A stretch of DNA of 64,000 nucleotides. It comes from Lewinellaceae bacterium. Lineage in GTDB: Bacteria; Bacteroidota; Bacteroidia; Chitinophagales; Saprospiraceae. Under the pieces are notes generated by a model. That model saw only the letters and a list, made by a program, of their open reading frames with translations. It was not told where the DNA came from and ran no database searches. Made by a program: the position numbers and the translations under genes. Location of the stretch: the NCBI GenBank assembly GCA_016710765.1, contig JADJUJ010000003.1:434001-498000 (forward strand). The letters run 5' to 3'. Position 1 is the first letter of the stretch, and every line of letters begins with the position of its first letter. Of the stretch, positions 1-9,729 are shown one piece after another.

Positions 1-3
1 TAT

Positions 4-840
4 GTGGAACAGCAACTGCAACAATGGGGCTATGATGCTTTTCGCTGGATAGAAAATTCAAACAATGATACCCAGGTCTTTATAGCCGGAAAAGAGACAC
101 ATTTAATAATCTGCTTTAGGGGCACCAGTAGTGGGAAAGATGCGCTGTCGGATGTGAATTTTTTTAAAACCGATGCTTTTGGAGGGCACGGGCGGGTGCA
201 CCGGGGCTTTCAGCAATCATTGGATGGCGTGTGGGCTCCCCTGCAGGCCGCTGTGGATGCGCTTGGAGCCGACAAAAAAATATTTTTATGTGGGCATAGC
301 CTAGGGGCAGCACTGGCCCAGTTAGCGGCCCATCGTTTTGCCCTGAGCGCCTACAAGGTGGCAAATGTTTACGTATTTGGCTCGCCCCGCATCGGAAATC
401 AGGAATTCAGGGAAGCCTATAACGCGTTATTGGAGACCAAAACATTTTTGCACATTAACCATCAGGATATTGTAACGCAATTGCCACCGGAACTGTTTGG
501 TTTTCGGTACTTAGGCACTCCTCCACGACTGTTTAATGAAGGTCATTTTATTAGCATATACGATACTGTGCAGGGTGACAATGTTGAAGAACTGCGCTTT
601 GAAGACCTGGATACAAAAAGGCAGGAAGATATTCAACAAACGATTGGCGCAGTACAAACATCCATAAAAGCGGCTACCGCCTTTTTAAATACCGAACCCC
701 AGCAATTTCGCGGCGCCAGTTATGGAACTGATTTTGAAAGCGGAGCACTAGATGATCATAGCATGGACCAATATTTGTTCAAATTTGGCTGTGCCATAGT
801 GGATGATGAATGGGAACGGCTGGAGCGAGAGCGGAAATAA
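4..840 (+). CDS. Lipase class 3 family protein (5' end possibly outside window)
   Basis: An alpha/beta-hydrolase of the fungal lipase-like class 3 family, expected to hydrolyse esters or acylglycerols. The nucleophile elbow GHSLG is at residues 97-101 (Ser99). The probable acid is Asp155 in NHQDIV and the probable base His252 in DDHSMDQY, so the triad is complete. The first codon available is GTG at position 4 and the frame is open back to base 1, so the true start may lie upstream. No signal peptide is visible in the part present. The family assignment is firm; the substrate is unknown. Confidence 0.85.
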   Translation: MEQQLQQWGYDAFRWIENSNNDTQVFIAGKETHLIICFRGTSSGKDALSDVNFFKTDAFGGHGRVHRGFQQSLDGVWAPLQAAVDALGADKKIFLCGHSLGAALAQLAAHRFALSAYKVANVYVFGSPRIGNQEFREAYNALLETKTFLHINHQDIVTQLPPELFGFRYLGTPPRLFNEGHFISIYDTVQGDNVEELRFEDLDTKRQEDIQQTIGAVQTSIKAATAFLNTEPQQFRGASYGTDFESGALDDHSMDQYLFKFGCAIVDDEWERLERERK

Positions 841-1106
841 TCGGGGTAGATGAAGCGTACGGCGGGCATTTTCTCTTTTATTCAGTCCCTGGTGGTTCAC
901 TACTTGTGCCCCATCCACGACCAATAGTCCAGCCTTCAATTCCGGGTTTTACGGGAATACCGAGTTTGATTTGAGTAGGCCCTTAATGCCGCAGACCCGG
1001 TTGTGGATCTCCTGCAATAAATATTTACGGGCTTTAGAATGCAGCGTTTGGTTATTTTCTATATTTGGTGGTTATTTTCATTAAAAAAACTATAAAAAAA
1101 GGTTTC
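841..1106. other. Intergenic stretch with a possible decayed coding remnant on the minus strand
   Basis: About 265 bases lie between the lipase stop and the next start. Read on the minus strand, roughly 850-1030 encodes protein-like sequence (AGLLVVDGAQVV, then NKRENARRT) with one internal stop. I do not recognise the family. It may be a gene or mobile-element remnant or chance. Confidence 0.25.
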
Positions 1107-1607
1107 ATGAAACACCCAATTTTTAGCATCTCCCTTATCGCATTTGTATTTGTTCTCACATCATTTGCGCCGCCAGCTAAATTCAAGTATACCTCAACCG
1201 AAGGCAATTTTTCCATTACGTTTCCTGCGGATTATGAAACGGCGAATAAAGACACAGAGGACTTTACTTCTGTTGAAACCCAATCAAGCTTTGAGGATCA
1301 ACTCTATTTTGTTTCGTGCAGTACACATAAGATGGAAATATCGGAGCACGAGTCACTGGCAGCGACGTCATTGGAATCGTTTAACGAAGCAATGGGAGGA
1401 AGGATAACGCAACAATCAACGTGGTCGATTAAGAAACATAAGGGATTACAAGCCGATATCGAAATTCCATCGGATAACATTAGGGCTAAATACCGAGTAG
1501 TTCTTATTGGTCAATTTCAATATCAAGTTGTTGTAATGAGCGAATCATCGAAATGGAACCAGGTGAATGCCGATAAATTTATCAACTCATTCAAATTAAA
1601 AAAATAG
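1107..1607 (+). CDS. Exported hypothetical protein, possible PsbP-like fold
   Basis: Starts at the ATG at 1107, not the upstream in-frame ATG at 1065, because MKHPIFSISLIAFVFVLTSF is a good signal peptide beginning there. The mature part of about 145 residues begins with KFKYTSTEGNFSITFP, followed by alternating beta-type segments and a final KFINSFKLKK. That pattern resembles small secreted PsbP-like proteins of Bacteroidota, but I cannot name a family with certainty. It is followed directly by a terminator hairpin, so it is probably monocistronic. Confidence 0.7.
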   Translation: MKHPIFSISLIAFVFVLTSFAPPAKFKYTSTEGNFSITFPADYETANKDTEDFTSVETQSSFEDQLYFVSCSTHKMEISEHESLAATSLESFNEAMGGRITQQSTWSIKKHKGLQADIEIPSDNIRAKYRVVLIGQFQYQVVVMSESSKWNQVNADKFINSFKLKK

Positions 1608-1616
1608 CATACGTTT

Positions 1617-1655
1617 TTGAGGATGGTGTTTTTCAATGCCATCCTCAATTTACTT
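1617..1655 (+). terminator. Rho-independent-like terminator
   Basis: Inverted repeat TTGAGGATGG (1617-1626) and CCATCCTCAA (1639-1648) with a T-rich trailer, starting 10 bases after the stop codon of the preceding gene. Confidence 0.7.
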
Positions 1656-1661
1656 TGAGTA

Positions 1662-2886
1662 TTAGAAAGGGTACACATTTTTCAGGTAAAAACCTCATTG
1701 AAGTTCTTTGACAATTCGGCAAAGAAAATAAGGACACAGTGGTAGTTCTTCTTAATTGCCAGTTGAGCGATAGCAATTGGGGTTATTTTTCGCAGTCGGT
1801 CTTTTCGAACGATCAATTCGAGGCTTTGGAGGGACTCTTTTTCTTTGATAAACAGGCCTATGCAAAAACTGAATACAAACGAGAAGGCGACCACAATAAT
1901 CAAATTTGCCAGATTTTGAGGGCATTTGAGCCTAGTCTTATGGAGGTAAAACCCCGCAGATTTCAAGTGTTTGAACAAGGTTTCGATCTTGAAGCGGCGT
2001 TTGTAGTAATGGCAGGCTTCGTATCCCAAATCCAGATTTGTCAATAGAAAAAGGGGCTTTGGGTGTCCTTTTTCTAACCAATACACTGCATTTGCCAAGG
2101 GCAATGCGCCCTCAATGAAATAAATACTGCGGGCGGTTCGCATAGTATTGAAGCGGGCTATCTCGCCATCAAAATCAATGAGGCGATCCGAGGATGTCCG
2201 CACCACAAACAACCAGTTGTTCGCTATACGCCACTGCTGTAGGCCTTGGCCGTCGAACGGAACGCTCCATCACCTAAAAGCACCACCCGGCATCCGGCAG
2301 GGCAAATCTGGACGATCATTTTGAGCAAATCAGTATGCATTTCCTCCGGGAAGTGTCCTTTCTCTCCTTTTTTGACTACCCAAGCCACCGGAATAGCAAA
2401 TCCCCGGCACAGAACCGAAAGCATCAAGGTAGTGTTGGCTGAACCCGTCTGGCTGCCGTCTATGACAAATACAAGCTCGCCTTTGGCCGCCAAACCTTGC
2501 AAAAAGTGACGGACAAAGGGCAAATAAAACGTTTGCCAATCTGTCCGTTTGTTGCTTAGCCATCGCTTGGACTGTTGTAAAAGGCTGGATTTCTTCCGTG
2601 CCTGGTAAGCATCCGAGGCCTCGCGGAGGCTTTCTAAACGGCAGTGTCCATTGCAAACACATGCTTGGATCAAACTGGCCATCAAACAAAATCGCCTTTG
2701 CATCTGGCCACTTCGAGCATCAGGGACAACCTGTTGCAAAAAAATGAGAATATCTTTGTGGGCGCTTCGGCGCATGGAAGAGGGGATTTATGCGTGAGAA
2801 ACACAAATTTCCCCTCCATTTTTCTTTTCCGATATATCAAAGAACTAAACCCGGTTTCTTGCCGGAAAAATGTGTACCCTTTCTAA
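1662..2886 (-). mobile_element. IS4-type insertion sequence, about 1.2 kb
   Basis: The element is bounded by a 22-bp perfect terminal inverted repeat. The left end (1662-1683) reads TTAGAAAGGGTACACATTTT plus TC, and the right end (2865-2886) is its exact reverse complement. The interior is filled by one minus-strand DDE transposase. No clear target-site duplication is visible in the flanks. The inverted ends and the transposase signature support the IS4 superfamily. The transposase is frame-disrupted (see its entry), so this copy is probably not autonomous. Confidence 0.85.
1682..2775 (-). pseudogene. IS4-family DDE transposase, broken by a 5-bp tandem duplication
   Basis: The N-terminal part (2775 down to 2224) holds the first two catalytic acids in VIDGSQT and LLGDGAF. 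The C-terminal part (2212 down to 1682) holds YKRRFKIETLFKHLK, a perfect Y(2)R(3)E(6)K signature of IS4 transposases. The break is a direct repeat GAACG-GAACG at 2255-2264. Removing one copy gives a continuous reading GDGAFDGQGLQQWRIANNW that joins the halves in frame. Unlike most breaks in this window it is not a homopolymer error and looks like a genuine inactivating microduplication. Confidence 0.85.
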
Positions 2887-3145
2887 GTTGAATATAAAAA
2901 CAAGCCTATGCGGTTTATTTTCAGATATTTGTTTCTGCTTTAGAGCATGATTGGGATTTAGTGTTTGGGCTGTAAGCGGCTAATTTTATTTTACGCATCG
3001 TTAAAATTTTCACCGTATCGCCCACATACGACTGCAAATTTTGCCTTGATTAAAATAAAATTTGCCTGCTTTCGCCTCAAACCTAAGTCCCAAACATGCT
3101 CGTAGATGGCCAGGGTTTATTCCTGTGCAAATTGCACTATTACAA

Positions 3146-6044
3146 ATGTTCATGTTCGGAAAAAATATCCATTATTTTTTTTGTTGTTTGCTGCTGTTCC
3201 TGTTGGCCGGTTGCAACGCACCTTCCAGCCCCACTCCCGCAACGGGCCCCAGCTCCCAAACCTACATTCTGAACAGCGCCGACAACCACCTGCTCCGGGA
3301 GTACATACAGATTTTGCCCGACACGGATAAAGGATACACCATAGAGGATATTGTACAGCCGCAACGGCAACACCAATTTGTGGCATTTCCCGACAAGACC
3401 TTCGAGCCGCAGAGCCTCCAAGTTTATTGGGGGAAGATTCAACTGCAAAACTGCTTGCCCGATGCAGAGACCCACCAAGAATGGGTCCTGAATTTCTCCA
3501 GTACTTTCACTCAGGTTACATTGTTCACACTGGCAGAAAACGGGGCTTGGACCTCAGCGATCAATGGATCCTCTGTACCGCCACACCTGAAAAAATTTAC
3601 CCCGAGAAAATCCGGTATTTGGTTCAAACTGATGCTCCCTCCCCGGGAGGTGGTGACCCTGTACTTTCGGGGCAAGAGCGAACGCAGCACCCTGCCACCC
3701 ACTTTTCATGCGGATGTACAGCCCCTGTCGGTCTTTTACGATAAACTGGTGGCTGACAAGGTGTGGAATGCCCTGTTCACCGGTTTTTTGTTGATGATAC
3801 TGCTCTATAACCTCATTAAGTTCTTCATCGTCAAAGACCGCAGTTACATTTATTACTCCGGGTATCTGCTGATGGTGACGGTTTACGCGGCTTACATCTC
3901 CGATGATTTGGAAGATTGGCTGGGCAGCTTTGTCTTTTCGGAACACCCTGCTTTTTTTAGCTTTTTCAAATCCTCACTATACCTGGGCTTGATGTGCTGG
4001 CTGGCATTTATCCGCAACTTCCTGGACTTGAAACGCCTGCTGCCCAAGTGGGACCAGTATTTCCGCTTCCTGATTTGGCTCGGCCCGCCGTTGATGGGCG
4101 TCTTTATTTTCCTGGCTTTCTGGTACAATTTCAGCTATGTGATTGACGACCGCCCAACCCTGTTCTATATTGGACTGGTCACCCTGTCGGGGTTTGTTTT
4201 TGTTTACCCCCTGTACCGGACCAAAGACCCGAAGGGGTACTATATCACTGCTGGGATTGCCATCATCTGCCTGGGTTTTTTACTGACCTTGTTTTCGAGG
4301 ATTTACCAGACAACTTATACGGTTGATTATCTCAAATTTTGCACGGCCGCTGAAATCATGATATTTTCGATGGGTTTGGCTTATCGCCAAAGAAAGCAGG
4401 TGGAGGAGAAACAGCAGGCCGATTTTGCCCTCTATGAAAGCCAGTTGCTCCGGAAAAAACAGCAGGAGGAGACCTTGCGCCTGCGGGAAATGGACGACTT
4501 TAAAAGCCGCTTTTTCACCAACATCACCCATGAGTTCCACTCCGCTGACCGTTATCCTCGGAATGGGGGAACAACTTTCAAAAGTTGAAACAGACACCGA
4601 AAAGAAAAGCACGCTGGGCTTGATTAAGCGAAACGGTGAATCGCTGCTGCGGCTTATCAACCAGTTGCTCGACCTGGCCAAGCTCGAATCCAATACCCTG
4701 AAAATAAATTACGTACAAGGCGACGTGCTCGCCTATCTGAAATACATCGCCGAAAGCCTGCACTCCCTCGCCAATTCCCAAAACGTCATGCTAAGGGTGG
4801 AAAGCGATCAGCCCAGCATCGTGATGGACTACGACGCTGAGCGATTTTTACAAATTATCCACAACCTGTTGTCGAATGCCATCAAGTTTACCCCGTCTGG
4901 CGGGAAAGTGATTTTGCGGGCAGACTTGCAGGACAAATGGCTGCACATTTCGGTATCGGATTCAGGTCCGGGCATTCCAGCGGACGAACTACCGCATCTT
5001 TTCGAGCGTTTTTTTCAGGCCCAAAACCAGGAACACGCCAAAGCGAGTGGCACGGGCATCGGGCTTTCACTTGCCAGTGAATTGGCCAAGGCGATGGGCG
5101 GCGACATCTCCGTGAAAAGCGAGCTTGGCGCAGGCAGTACGTTTTTGGTAAAACTACCGGTGACGAGTGAGGCCGCCTTCGTCAATAAATCGCCCCAGTT
5201 TGATTTGCAAAACCAGACATTCCCTACCCTTCCCAAAAGCACTGTCCCGGCCACTTCGAACGACGAATCGGCGCTGCCACAAATCCTGCTCATCGAAGAT
5301 AACCCCGATGTGGTGGAATACCTGACAGCCTGTCTCTCCCAGGGGGATGCTACCGGAGCAAATCAATACCGCCTCAACTTCGCTTACAACGGTGAGGCCG
5401 GCATAGAACATGCCCTCGAAAACGTGCCCGACCTCATCATAAGCGACGTAATGATGCCCGTCAAAGACGGTTTCGAGGTGTTGAAAACCCTGAAAAATGA
5501 TGAGCGCACGAGTCATATCCCCATCATTATGCTGACTGCCAAAGCCGATGTGCAGAGCCGCCTGGCTGGATTGCAGCGCGGAGCGGATGCCTATTTGTCC
5601 AAACCTTTTCACCAGGAAGAATTGTTGCTCACGGTGGCCAACCTGCTTGAAAACCGCAAGAAATTGCAGTTGAAATACCAGCAAAATGTGCTGTCATCCG
5701 CTGTACCTGAAATACGGGCTGAGGACCCGGAAGACGGTTTCCTGCAGAAAGTGCGCACCATCGTTGATGCCAACTACCAGCAGGATGATTTTGGGCTCCC
5801 ACAGCTGTGCCAGAAAATCGGGATGAGCCGCTCGCAGTTGTTCCGCAAGATGAAGGCCCTGACCGACCTGGCACCTTCCGACCTGATCCGCACGCATCGC
5901 CTGAACAAGGCAAAGGCCTTATTGGAAAGCGGTGCGGCCAACGTGGCGGAAGCTGCCTGGGAGGTGGGATTTAAAGATCCTTCCTATTTTTCAAAATTAT
6001 ACCAGGAGGAATTCGGGGAAGCGCCCAGCACAACCCGCAAATAA
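3146..6044 (+). CDS. Hybrid two-component regulator: 7TMR-DISM sensor, histidine kinase, receiver, AraC-type HTH (frameshifted)
   Basis: A one-protein signalling system of Bacteroidota. The chosen start gives a lipoprotein-like signal (LLLFLLAGC). Next come an extracellular beta domain, seven membrane segments (encoded about 3740-4390), a HisKA phosphoacceptor box NITHEF, an HATPase with NLLSNAIKFTPSGG and a glycine-rich lid, a receiver domain with ISDVMMPVKDGFEVL, and an AraC HTH ending near 6040. The kinase is split at 4535-4542, just after the H-box. Restoring two bases (TTCCAC to TTCCGCAC) gives the canonical HEFRTPLTVILGM. It probably controls an adjacent stress or nutrient response. Whether the break is real is unknown. 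Confidence 0.85.
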
Positions 6045-6068
6045 TTGAAAACCAGCATTTTACTGAAT

Positions 6069-6108
6069 GGGTAATTTCGTTGCATGCAACGAAATTACCC
6101 GTTTTTTT
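6069..6108 (+). terminator. Strong rho-independent terminator
   Basis: A 32-bp perfect palindrome at 6069-6100 (half-site GGGTAATTTCGTTGCA), followed by a run of eight T. It sits 24 bases after the stop of the hybrid regulator and separates it from the next gene. Confidence 0.9.
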
Positions 6109-6282
6109 TGGTTTGCGCAACCAGATTACCGCTGATTGAAACGCGATTACCCGCCGCCCGACAGGCCTTGCCCACACCTTTGTAACAGTTCAATGGCCAT
6201 GCTAGCAGTTTACAATTTTTCAATTGCTACGCCTGGTTGCCAAATAAAAACGATCCCTATTTTTCATTCAAAAACATCCACT

Positions 6283-7437
6283 ATGCGAATCAAGATTTTT
6301 TCCGTCGCCCTGCTTTTGGGTTTCCTGAGCTCCCTGTCTGCACAGGACATTTACCTGCCGGTTTCCAGTTCATCGGAAGCAGCCAAGTCTCAATATTTCA
6401 AGGCCATTCAGGCAGCGGAGAACGCGAACATCCCTGACTTCTTTGACGGGATGAAAGCAGCCGTTAAAACGGACCCCAAATTCTTTATGGCCTATGTTAA
6501 TCTGGCCTTTGGGGAAACGGCTTTTGGGCAGTACGAAAAAGCCGCTGCCTTCATCAAACCCGCCCTGGCCATTGATCCTGCCGGCTTCAACAAGAATGAG
6601 CAAATCCATCGCAAAGCCCTGGAAGCATGGGACAAAGATCCGAAAGCCGACCCGGCCAAATACATGGAAGAACTGACCGCCGCCTACCCCAACACGGCTG
6701 AAGCCTACGACTTGGCGGGCAGGTCAGCTAAATGGCTCAGCAAAGACCCAAAAGCAGCTGTCAAGCACTTGCTTCGAATGCTGGAATTACGCCCCGACTT
6801 CGGCGGCGGCTATAACTCGCTGGGCTATACCTACATGGAACTCGGGGAAATGGGCAAAGCCAAAGCAGCCTTTGAAAAATACATCGCCCTGGCGCCAAAA
6901 GAACCCAATGCGTATGACAGCATGGCGGATTATTATTTGACCAATAAAGAATATGCCAAGTCGGTTGAATTTTATGACAAAGCCGCAGCAATGGGAATGG
7001 GCAATGCAATGGCAGGGGCTGACCGGGCACGGGCAGGAATGAAGGGCAATGTGGCCGTCGTGGACGGCCTGTACCAGGCCTTTACCAAAGGCGATGTTCC
7101 AGCAGTACTGGCCGTCATGGATGCCAACATCGTCTGGAACGAGGCCGAGGGTTTCCCCTACGCCGACCAGAACCCCTACCTCGGCCCGGATGCCGTACTG
7201 AACGGCGTGTTCGGCCGCATTGGCGCCGAATGGGAATACTTTGACCTGACGGATATCCAACTGCACGACATGTCGGACAATATGGTGCTGGCCACCCTGC
7301 GGTACAAAGCAAAGCACAAGACAACCGGTAAGGTGATTGATTCGCAAACGGCGCATTTGTGGACACTGTGGGACAACAAAATCGTAGCTTTCCAACAGTT
7401 TACGGATACGAAGCAAGCCGCGGAGGCGGTGAAATAG
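6283..7437 (+). CDS. Exported TPR protein with C-terminal SnoaL-like domain
   Basis: The ATG at 6283 is preferred over the in-frame ATG at 6136 because it begins a clean signal peptide, MRIKIFSVALLLGFLSSLSA. Residues about 30-250 form tetratricopeptide-type helical repeats (e.g. AAFEKYIALAPKEPNAYDSM). About 265-385 is an NTF2/SnoaL-fold domain starting GLYQAFTKGDVPAVLAVMD and containing WNEAEGFPYA. A next gene, 113 bases downstream, is another SnoaL-fold lipoprotein, so the two may be co-transcribed. Function is not known beyond probable periplasmic binding or scaffolding. Confidence 0.75.
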   Translation: MRIKIFSVALLLGFLSSLSAQDIYLPVSSSSEAAKSQYFKAIQAAENANIPDFFDGMKAAVKTDPKFFMAYVNLAFGETAFGQYEKAAAFIKPALAIDPAGFNKNEQIHRKALEAWDKDPKADPAKYMEELTAAYPNTAEAYDLAGRSAKWLSKDPKAAVKHLLRMLELRPDFGGGYNSLGYTYMELGEMGKAKAAFEKYIALAPKEPNAYDSMADYYLTNKEYAKSVEFYDKAAAMGMGNAMAGADRARAGMKGNVAVVDGLYQAFTKGDVPAVLAVMDANIVWNEAEGFPYADQNPYLGPDAVLNGVFGRIGAEWEYFDLTDIQLHDMSDNMVLATLRYKAKHKTTGKVIDSQTAHLWTLWDNKIVAFQQFTDTKQAAEAVK

Positions 7438-7445
7438 CAGCCCCT

Positions 7446-7489
7446 GTTACGGGGTCGCCTGTCTGCCTACAGGCCGGTGACTCCGTAAC
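7446..7489. repeat. Intergenic palindrome with CCTGTCTGCC core
   Basis: GTTACGG (7446-7452) pairs with CCGTAAC (7483-7489) around a CTGTCTGCCTACAGGC core. A related palindrome with the same core lies at 9540-9587, so this is a dispersed REP-like element. It may also act as a transcription attenuator. Confidence 0.6.
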
Positions 7490-7550
7490 TGATCCGCTTG
7501 ATGAAGTGTCTCCAAAACCACCTATCATTTTTCATAAAACAAAATTTATC

Positions 7551-8339
7551 ATGAAATCGAAGCTCTTTTTTACCCTGTTGGCGGCCTCCCTCTTTGCCTT
7601 CACCGCTTGCCAACCAAGCTCCCAAACCCAGCCCGACATGGCCCAAATCAAGTCGGACATACAGAAAATGGAAGACGCCTGGGCCACCGCCCTGAACGCC
7701 AAAGACGTCGAGGCACTCATGGCCATGTACACCGACGACGCGGTAAGCATGCCCGATGCGGCAACTACCCTCACAGGAAAAGCAGCCATCCGCCAACACC
7801 AGGAACAGGATTTTGCCAATCAACCAGCCGGAATGACCTTTTCCTTCGAAACAGTTGATGTGTACGGCAACGCCGATCAGGTGACCGAAACCGGCAATTC
7901 GACCTATAAAAACGCAGACGGAAAAGTGACCGGAACAGGCAAGTACATGTGCGTGTGGGAAAAACAGGGTGACAAATACCGCTGCACCCGGGAAATCTAT
8001 AACAACGACCAGCCGTCCGCCCCTGCCGCCCGCAAGAGCATCCACCTGTTCGACCTGCCGGCTGGCGTGACGGAGGCGGAATGGTCGGCCGTGCTCAAGG
8101 ATATGAACAGCACCATTGCGAAGATAGGCTACCCCGGTGCTGGTTATTTTTTGTACAAAACAGAAAATGATGACGCCAAGAATTACCGCTACTACTTCGA
8201 AGGCGTTTGGCCAAGTGCTGAGGCTTATGCGAAAATCCACGAAGACCCGGCCTTCAAGGCGCTGGACAAGAAATACGGACCGCTTTACAAAAAAATCCAA
8301 GCACTCGAAGTCTACCGCCGGGTAGGCCTGGTGCAGTAA
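7551..8339 (+). CDS. SnoaL/DUF4440-type lipoprotein with C-terminal extra domain
   Basis: The ATG at 7551 gives a lipoprotein signal peptide with the Cys in FAFTACQ. The first domain (about 25-155) is a SnoaL/DUF4440-like cone fold, with EDAWATALNAKDVEALMAMY and a conserved WEKQGDKYRCTREIY near its end. The second (about 160-262) starts with SIHLFDLPAGVTEAEW and resembles a ferredoxin-like alpha/beta domain, a known pairing in Bacteroidota. The upstream in-frame extension to 7359 overlaps the preceding gene and has no signal peptide, so I reject it. Confidence 0.75.
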   Translation: MKSKLFFTLLAASLFAFTACQPSSQTQPDMAQIKSDIQKMEDAWATALNAKDVEALMAMYTDDAVSMPDAATTLTGKAAIRQHQEQDFANQPAGMTFSFETVDVYGNADQVTETGNSTYKNADGKVTGTGKYMCVWEKQGDKYRCTREIYNNDQPSAPAARKSIHLFDLPAGVTEAEWSAVLKDMNSTIAKIGYPGAGYFLYKTENDDAKNYRYYFEGVWPSAEAYAKIHEDPAFKALDKKYGPLYKKIQALEVYRRVGLVQ

Positions 8340-8412
8340 GGAATATATCTTCCACCAAATCAAGGTGATTATGCTCCGAAGGAGTCCCATTGGGGAACAT
8401 CACCTTGGTTTA

Positions 8413-8558
8413 TAGCCGAAGTAAAATGGTTTGCGAAAATTATGGCGCTGTCATCAGTGCTTCTGACAAGGCGAAAAACACAGGCGATGCAGCGCATCGA
8501 GAGATTTCAAGTGTGCTGATGGCAAGCCAGAAATTCGCAAACCATTTTACTTCGGCTA
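8413..8558. mobile_element. MITE-like element, copy 1 (146 bp)
   Basis: Terminal inverted repeats (TAGCCGAAGTAAAATGGTTT at the left end, its complement at the right) flanked by TA on both sides. The arms share AAGTAAA(A/G)TGGTTTGCGAA with the copies at 9797 and 17387, and the interior shares the palindromic GATGCAGCGCATC motif. There is no coding capacity. It ends 20 bases before the start of the epimerase gene, so it forms part of that gene's upstream region. Confidence 0.8.
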
Positions 8559-8578
8559 TAATTAAAAATCATTGAATC

Positions 8579-9528
8579 ATGCAAACAGTAGGTATCATCG
8601 GTGGCGCCGGATTTATCGGCAGCTACGTCACCAGGCAATTTTTGGAAAACGGGTTCAAGGTCAAAGTATCGGCCTATGACATTTCCAATAAAGGAAAATA
8701 TGCGCACTTGTCCGGGCTGCCCAATTCGGAAAACATGGAACTCGCCCCCCTGGACGTGCAAAACATCGCCCAGCTGAAAGCCTTTGTAGCAGGCTGCGAC
8801 CTCCTCGTCCATGGCGGTACGCCGTTCCAGCTGGATGTGGAAGACCCGCAACGGGACTTGTTTGACCCGACTATCAAAGGGACGGAGAACTTTCTGCAGG
8901 TGGTCAGCGAAACGCCATCGGTCAAGAAGGTGGTGTTCATCGCTTCGGTGGCGGCAGTCAATACCAATTTTCCATTGCCACCTGAAGGTTGGGCAGATGG
9001 AAAGATATTTTCAGAAAAAGACGAACCTTATTACAACAAGGAGAACCATCCGTATGCCCAGGCGAAATTCCTCGCCAACCTGACCGTCAACCAATTCATC
9101 GCTGATAACCCAGATGCGGGTTTTGAAATTACCACCGTTTCGCCAGTGGGCGTGATGGGCATGGCGATGTCGGCACGGGAAGATTCCACGTCGATGGGCA
9201 TACAGTTTCTATTCAAAATAGACTCGCGCCCAATCCATTTATCCAAATGTTTTACGACCTTGATGTGTACTGGGCGCTCGTGGATGTAGCAGATGTTGCT
9301 GAATCGGTGTACAAGGCAGCTACCCGCCCAAACCTGCATGGTAAGAACTACCTGATTACCTGCGAAAGCTACCGGGTGTCCGACATCTCCCTGATGCTCA
9401 ATAGAAAAGAGCCTGCCGGGCAACCCATTACGGTGTACAGCAATGCGCTGGCCACAAAGGATTTGGACGTGCATTTCAAGCCAGCCCGGGTGCCTTTGAT
9501 GGAATATGCGAAAGCCACGGAAGGGTAG
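8579..9528 (+). CDS. NAD-dependent epimerase/dehydratase (extended SDR), frameshifted
   Basis: An extended short-chain dehydrogenase. The Rossmann motif GGAGFIGS is near residue 8, a DL.VHGGTPFQ segment follows, and the catalytic region has IASVAAV and YAQAKFLANL (Tyr-x-x-x-Lys equivalent). The frame breaks at the A-run 9215-9218. One more A gives FKNRLAPNPFIQMFYDLDVYWALVDVADVAES, continuous with the second segment that ends at 9528. The last part is the usual substrate-binding region. The substrate is unknown; the family resembles NAD(P)H-dependent aldehyde or dihydroflavonol reductases. Confidence 0.8.
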
Positions 9529-9729
9529 ATTGCCTAACGTTTCGGGGTCACCTGTCTGCCGACAGGCAGGCTTCAAGTGCCCCGAAACTGAACTCCCTCT
9601 TCAAATCACTGGGGCACCTGAGGTGACCCCGTGATAAAAAAGCAGGTGTCCGGCGCCTATGTCAGAAAGCCCGACCAAAAACGGGGAAGCTGAAAACCGC
9701 TCAGAGTAGGCATTTAAAAATCAAACAAC
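9529..9729. repeat. Intergenic palindromes (REP-like)
   Basis: TTTCGGGG (9540-9547) pairs with CCCCGAAA (9580-9587) around a CCTGTCTGCCGACAGGCAGG core. A second GGGGCACCTGAGGTGACCCC palindrome lies close behind (about 9610-9632). The first may terminate the epimerase transcript. The rest of the stretch holds nothing I can recognise. Confidence 0.55.
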
